A DNA stretch of 64,000 bases, from positions 1,240,001 through 1,304,000 of the forward strand of contig JARKIF010000015.1 of assembly GCA_029378245.1 (NCBI GenBank). The letters run 5' to 3'. Each line of letters begins with the position of its first letter. The first letter of the stretch is position 1. Shown in pieces: positions 61,735 through 64,000 of the stretch. Source of the DNA: Roridomyces roridus (Eukaryota; Basidiomycota; Agaricomycetes; Agaricales; Mycenaceae). Both the position numbers and the translations under genes were made by a program. Under the pieces are notes generated by a model. The model was given only the letters and a program-made list of their open reading frames with translations, had not been told where the DNA came from and did not search any database.

Positions 61735-62894
61735 TGATATTCGCCACTAAAGACACGCTCACGTTCACTCACGGTGATGTGCAAGCCACCTTTGTGACCC
61801 TCCCGGCCGGTAAAAAGCTGTGGTTTTTGGCACGACGTCGCGCCGACCTCGGTCCCGATGATCGCAGGGGTGACATGCGATCGCGGCTTGCCTTCAAAAG
61901 CTACGACCCGTGGGGCGATAACACCGACGTCTTTGTCTTCGAGATCGTCTACCTCGACCAGTACACCACCCTCCTGATGCCGACACCTTTCCTGCATCTG
62001 GTCATAACCATCGAGGACTCCATTGGGCTCGGAAGACACGTCGTGCCGGCTGCAAACATCACCGCCTGCGTGTACACCGCTCTGCACAATACGATTACGG
62101 GCTCTGCTACCACAAATGCGGACCATGAATCAGCGCGTCAATTTCTGGTCCGAATCTTCATCTTCTGGACTTTGAAACTCGTTGACAGAGGAGCGCCCAC
62201 GAGGCGAGAACGCGCACACCTGCCTGATCTTTTGCGGAAAGAGGGTGTCATCGATCTTCTCGCCCTGCGAAGCTTCGTCGTCCTCTTTGTGGCCCTCAGC
62301 AGGTCCTTGTACAAAGACTCAGCAGTCGACCAAGGGCTGCCCTTGTCTGATGACATGACCAAAGAGTTGTCCTTCGCCTGGAAGCAGGCCCACGCCATCG
62401 TGAAGCACGTCGAGGCGTCCTACAACTTCGAAGTCTCGTCGCCTGTGAACCAGGAGGAGGATGCCGATAGTGCCGATATTCCTGACAACTTCTCGGCGGC
62501 TGCGAGTGTAAGTTTCTCCTCCGTTTGCTCACCCTTGGCTGATGCGAGTGCTTAGTCTTTGCTGGTGAACATGGCGGCGTCCATGTATTTCTACCTGGTC
62601 GACGAGTACGACGAGAAGCGCAAGGAAAAAGATGGGTTCACGCCATCGGCGTTCTCTCTCCGGTTGGGCCAGAGCCTTGCAATGTTCGACCGTCACACGG
62701 AGCTCGGTGAAGGCGAGCTCTTCGTAGACTTGTCCGACGACACTGCCAAGGAGTCCACTCTCATGCAAAAGTTTGAGACCATGATCGCGGTCGAGGACGA
62801 AGACGAGCCCGATGACCAGAGTGGTCCTGCGCCCATGCTTGTGCTTTGGGACGAAGCCAGCCTGCCGTTTGTATTGAAATCAAAAGCTGAATAG
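61735..62894 (+). CDS. JmjC/cupin-like protein, 5' end lost at SINE-like repeat
   Basis: Exons to 62507 and 62556-62894 join in phase. The N-terminal visible part reads LTFTHGDVQATFVTLPAGKKLWFLA, with H-G-D as a possible Fe(II) pair in the JmjC manner, the typical G-K-K-L-W strand, then VYLDQYTTLLMPTPFLHLV with the distal H, and HHN-type contexts. A helical C-terminus follows (VRIFIFWTLKLVD ... ALSRSLYKDS) and ends VLWDEASLPFVLKSKAE. Agaricomycetes have many such JmjC-like proteins. The domain's N-terminus is missing and the frame upstream runs into the SINE-like tail, so this copy is truncated at its 5' side. Enzyme activity is not established. Confidence 0.6.
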
Positions 62895-63350
62895 ATAGAT
62901 ACTTGTACTATGTATATTTCCCTGCACTGCGAAATCGAAATCGTACTTATTCTGATTTGAAATCTTGACCTGTTATCAACTTGATCTAACCCGCTTGCTT
63001 GTGGCATTCGACGACATGCAACGAAGCGTCATGAACTTCCAGAGACCTGCTTTACGGCGCCGCACAAGACAGCAGCGCAAGCAAAGTTTTCATCGCTGTG
63101 CGTGTGTTCATTGTTCCATCCCAGAGCCAGCTAGCGCGCCGACGCCAGACATCGGACCCTGCCTGGCGTCTACATGGACAACAAATCTATCCTCCTTACT
63201 TTCCGGCGATGTGGCAAGAAGCTCAGCATAGGCTCGCTTTGATTCACATCGCGCCACGGAAAATAACCTCGAGACTAACGAACGCAGCCTCCTGTCGGGA
63301 CCCGAAAGAGGTTCAACTAGCTTCCTGTCACTCCCCACGACCACCGCACA
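62895..63350. other. Intergenic
   Basis: Spacer between the JmjC-like gene and the gene starting at 63351. A pyrimidine-rich stretch precedes the ATG; no feature beyond that. Confidence 0.5.
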
Positions 63351-64000
63351 ATGTCGATGAGCAGCGACCTCAGTGGAGAGACATTTCCCGACGTCTCTTC
63401 GTCATCCGCTTCGTCTTCCGACTCGGAGGAGGAGGTGGTCTTCTCTATTCCGCCCAAAAAGAAGACGCACCACAAGGAACGGCACGACGAGGAGGCGGTC
63501 GCTCCGGCCAAGAAACCGACGCAAAAGAAGGGCAGCACCAAAGAGAAAAAAAATTTCAAGCCGGAGGAGATTACGAACATGATACAAGTGCGCGGAAGTT
63601 TCCACACTAACATCCTCGTCTTGTGGAGCCTGACTTGCAGTTCTCGCAGTTTTTAAAGGCCAAGCAGCTTCAAGCTGAACGCTCCGTTAAAGAGGCCGCT
63701 CGAGCGGCCAAGAAATCCAGTAAAAAAGCCCCCGAGGAAGCCGCCACGCAGCGACGGCCGACCAAGGGAAGCAAGAAAAGCGTCGGCAAAAATGAGAAGG
63801 ACAAAGTTGTAGGGCGCACGAAGAGCGCCCGCAACGAGGGAGCGCGCTTTGACGGGGAAGATGTTGACGGCTACAGGGAACATCTGCTGCCAATGGCCAA
63901 GTCCTACGCCCCTATGAAGTATGGATGGCCAAACCGTTCTCACTTCGGCACCCGTTACACCGAATACGTCGCGAAGGAGGCATATCTCGAGATCTTGACT
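63351..64000 (+). CDS. Serine/lysine-rich protein, partial at window end
   Basis: Exon 1 (63351-63587) encodes MSMSSDLSGETFPDVSSSS then an acidic run and KKKTHHKERHDEEAV; a 53-bp intron (63588-63640, GTGCGC..TTGCAG) joins in phase to FSQFLKAKQLQAERSVKEAA, a long basic helix (KKSSKKAP, KKSVGKNEK), and later YREHLLPMAKSYAPMKYGWP. The frame continues past the window. Nuclear, nucleic-acid-linked by composition; family not recognised. Confidence 0.6.

Noticed and set aside
1..64000. CRISPR array or bacterial operon
   Set aside because: Introns, LTR elements and KDZ genes show a eukaryote; no regularly spaced identical repeats with unique spacers.

Overview
The window is repeat-rich DNA from a basidiomycete, most likely an Agaricomycete. 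The evidence is the many 43-55 bp introns with GT..AG (a few GC..AG) borders, a KDZ (Kyakuja-Dileera-Zisupton) transposase next to a TET/JBP-type oxygenase, Ty3-type LTR elements, an F-box protein with the usual N-terminal helix, a viroplasmin/RNase H1 N-terminal (Cauli_VI) protein, and a lysine-rich gene family typical of Agaricomycetes. Genus cannot be told from the sequence.

Layout. (1) 1-3928 (A) and 43582-47509 (A') are an inverted duplicate in which x pairs with 47510-x. Each holds a TET/JBP pseudogene, a small spliced gene, a frameshifted gene and the first exon of a KDZ transposase. (2) Between A and the next repeat lie three genes (5157-8746); the last is cut by an LTR. (3) 8747-17236 (P) and 32181-40670 (P') are a second inverted pair, x with 49417-x: an LTR retroelement ('element E': 1422-bp LTR, gag, protease, pol) broken in integrase by an oppositely oriented LTR. 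The missing integrase end is at 40671-41525. (4) The loop (17237-32180) carries a zinc-cluster gene split into 18233-18961 and 29282-30626 by a young 10.3-kb Ty3 element ('element B', 18962-29276). B has 330-bp LTRs that read identically, a CGAGG target duplication and one 3172-codon Gag-Pol frame. (5) 41659-43581 holds three small minus-strand genes. (6) 47041-50252 is the KDZ transposase, interrupted by a 606-bp hAT-type MITE, carrying an in-frame stop and cut at its 3' end by a SINE-like repeat. (7) 50613-64000 is mixed: a GTGAAAT-motif element with a small gene inside it, an F-box gene, weak ORFs, a decayed spliced gene (58331-60629), SINE-like repeats with palindromic tails, a JmjC-like gene and the start of a lysine-rich gene.

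How it fits together. The KDZ transposase and the TET/JBP gene read in the same direction about 1.8 kb apart, with two small genes between them. This matches the published association of fungal TET/JBP expansions with KDZ transposons. Both genes carry in-frame stops, so this copy is dead, and the TET/JBP lesions are shared by both arms and predate the duplication. The main structural oddity is a set of two inverted-repeat pairs sharing one centre region, spread over about 47.5 kb, with arms that look almost identical. It is either a recent inverted duplication or gene conversion, or an assembly artefact. Coordinates of splice sites were worked out by hand; they are stated where reading phase is consistent through every exon.
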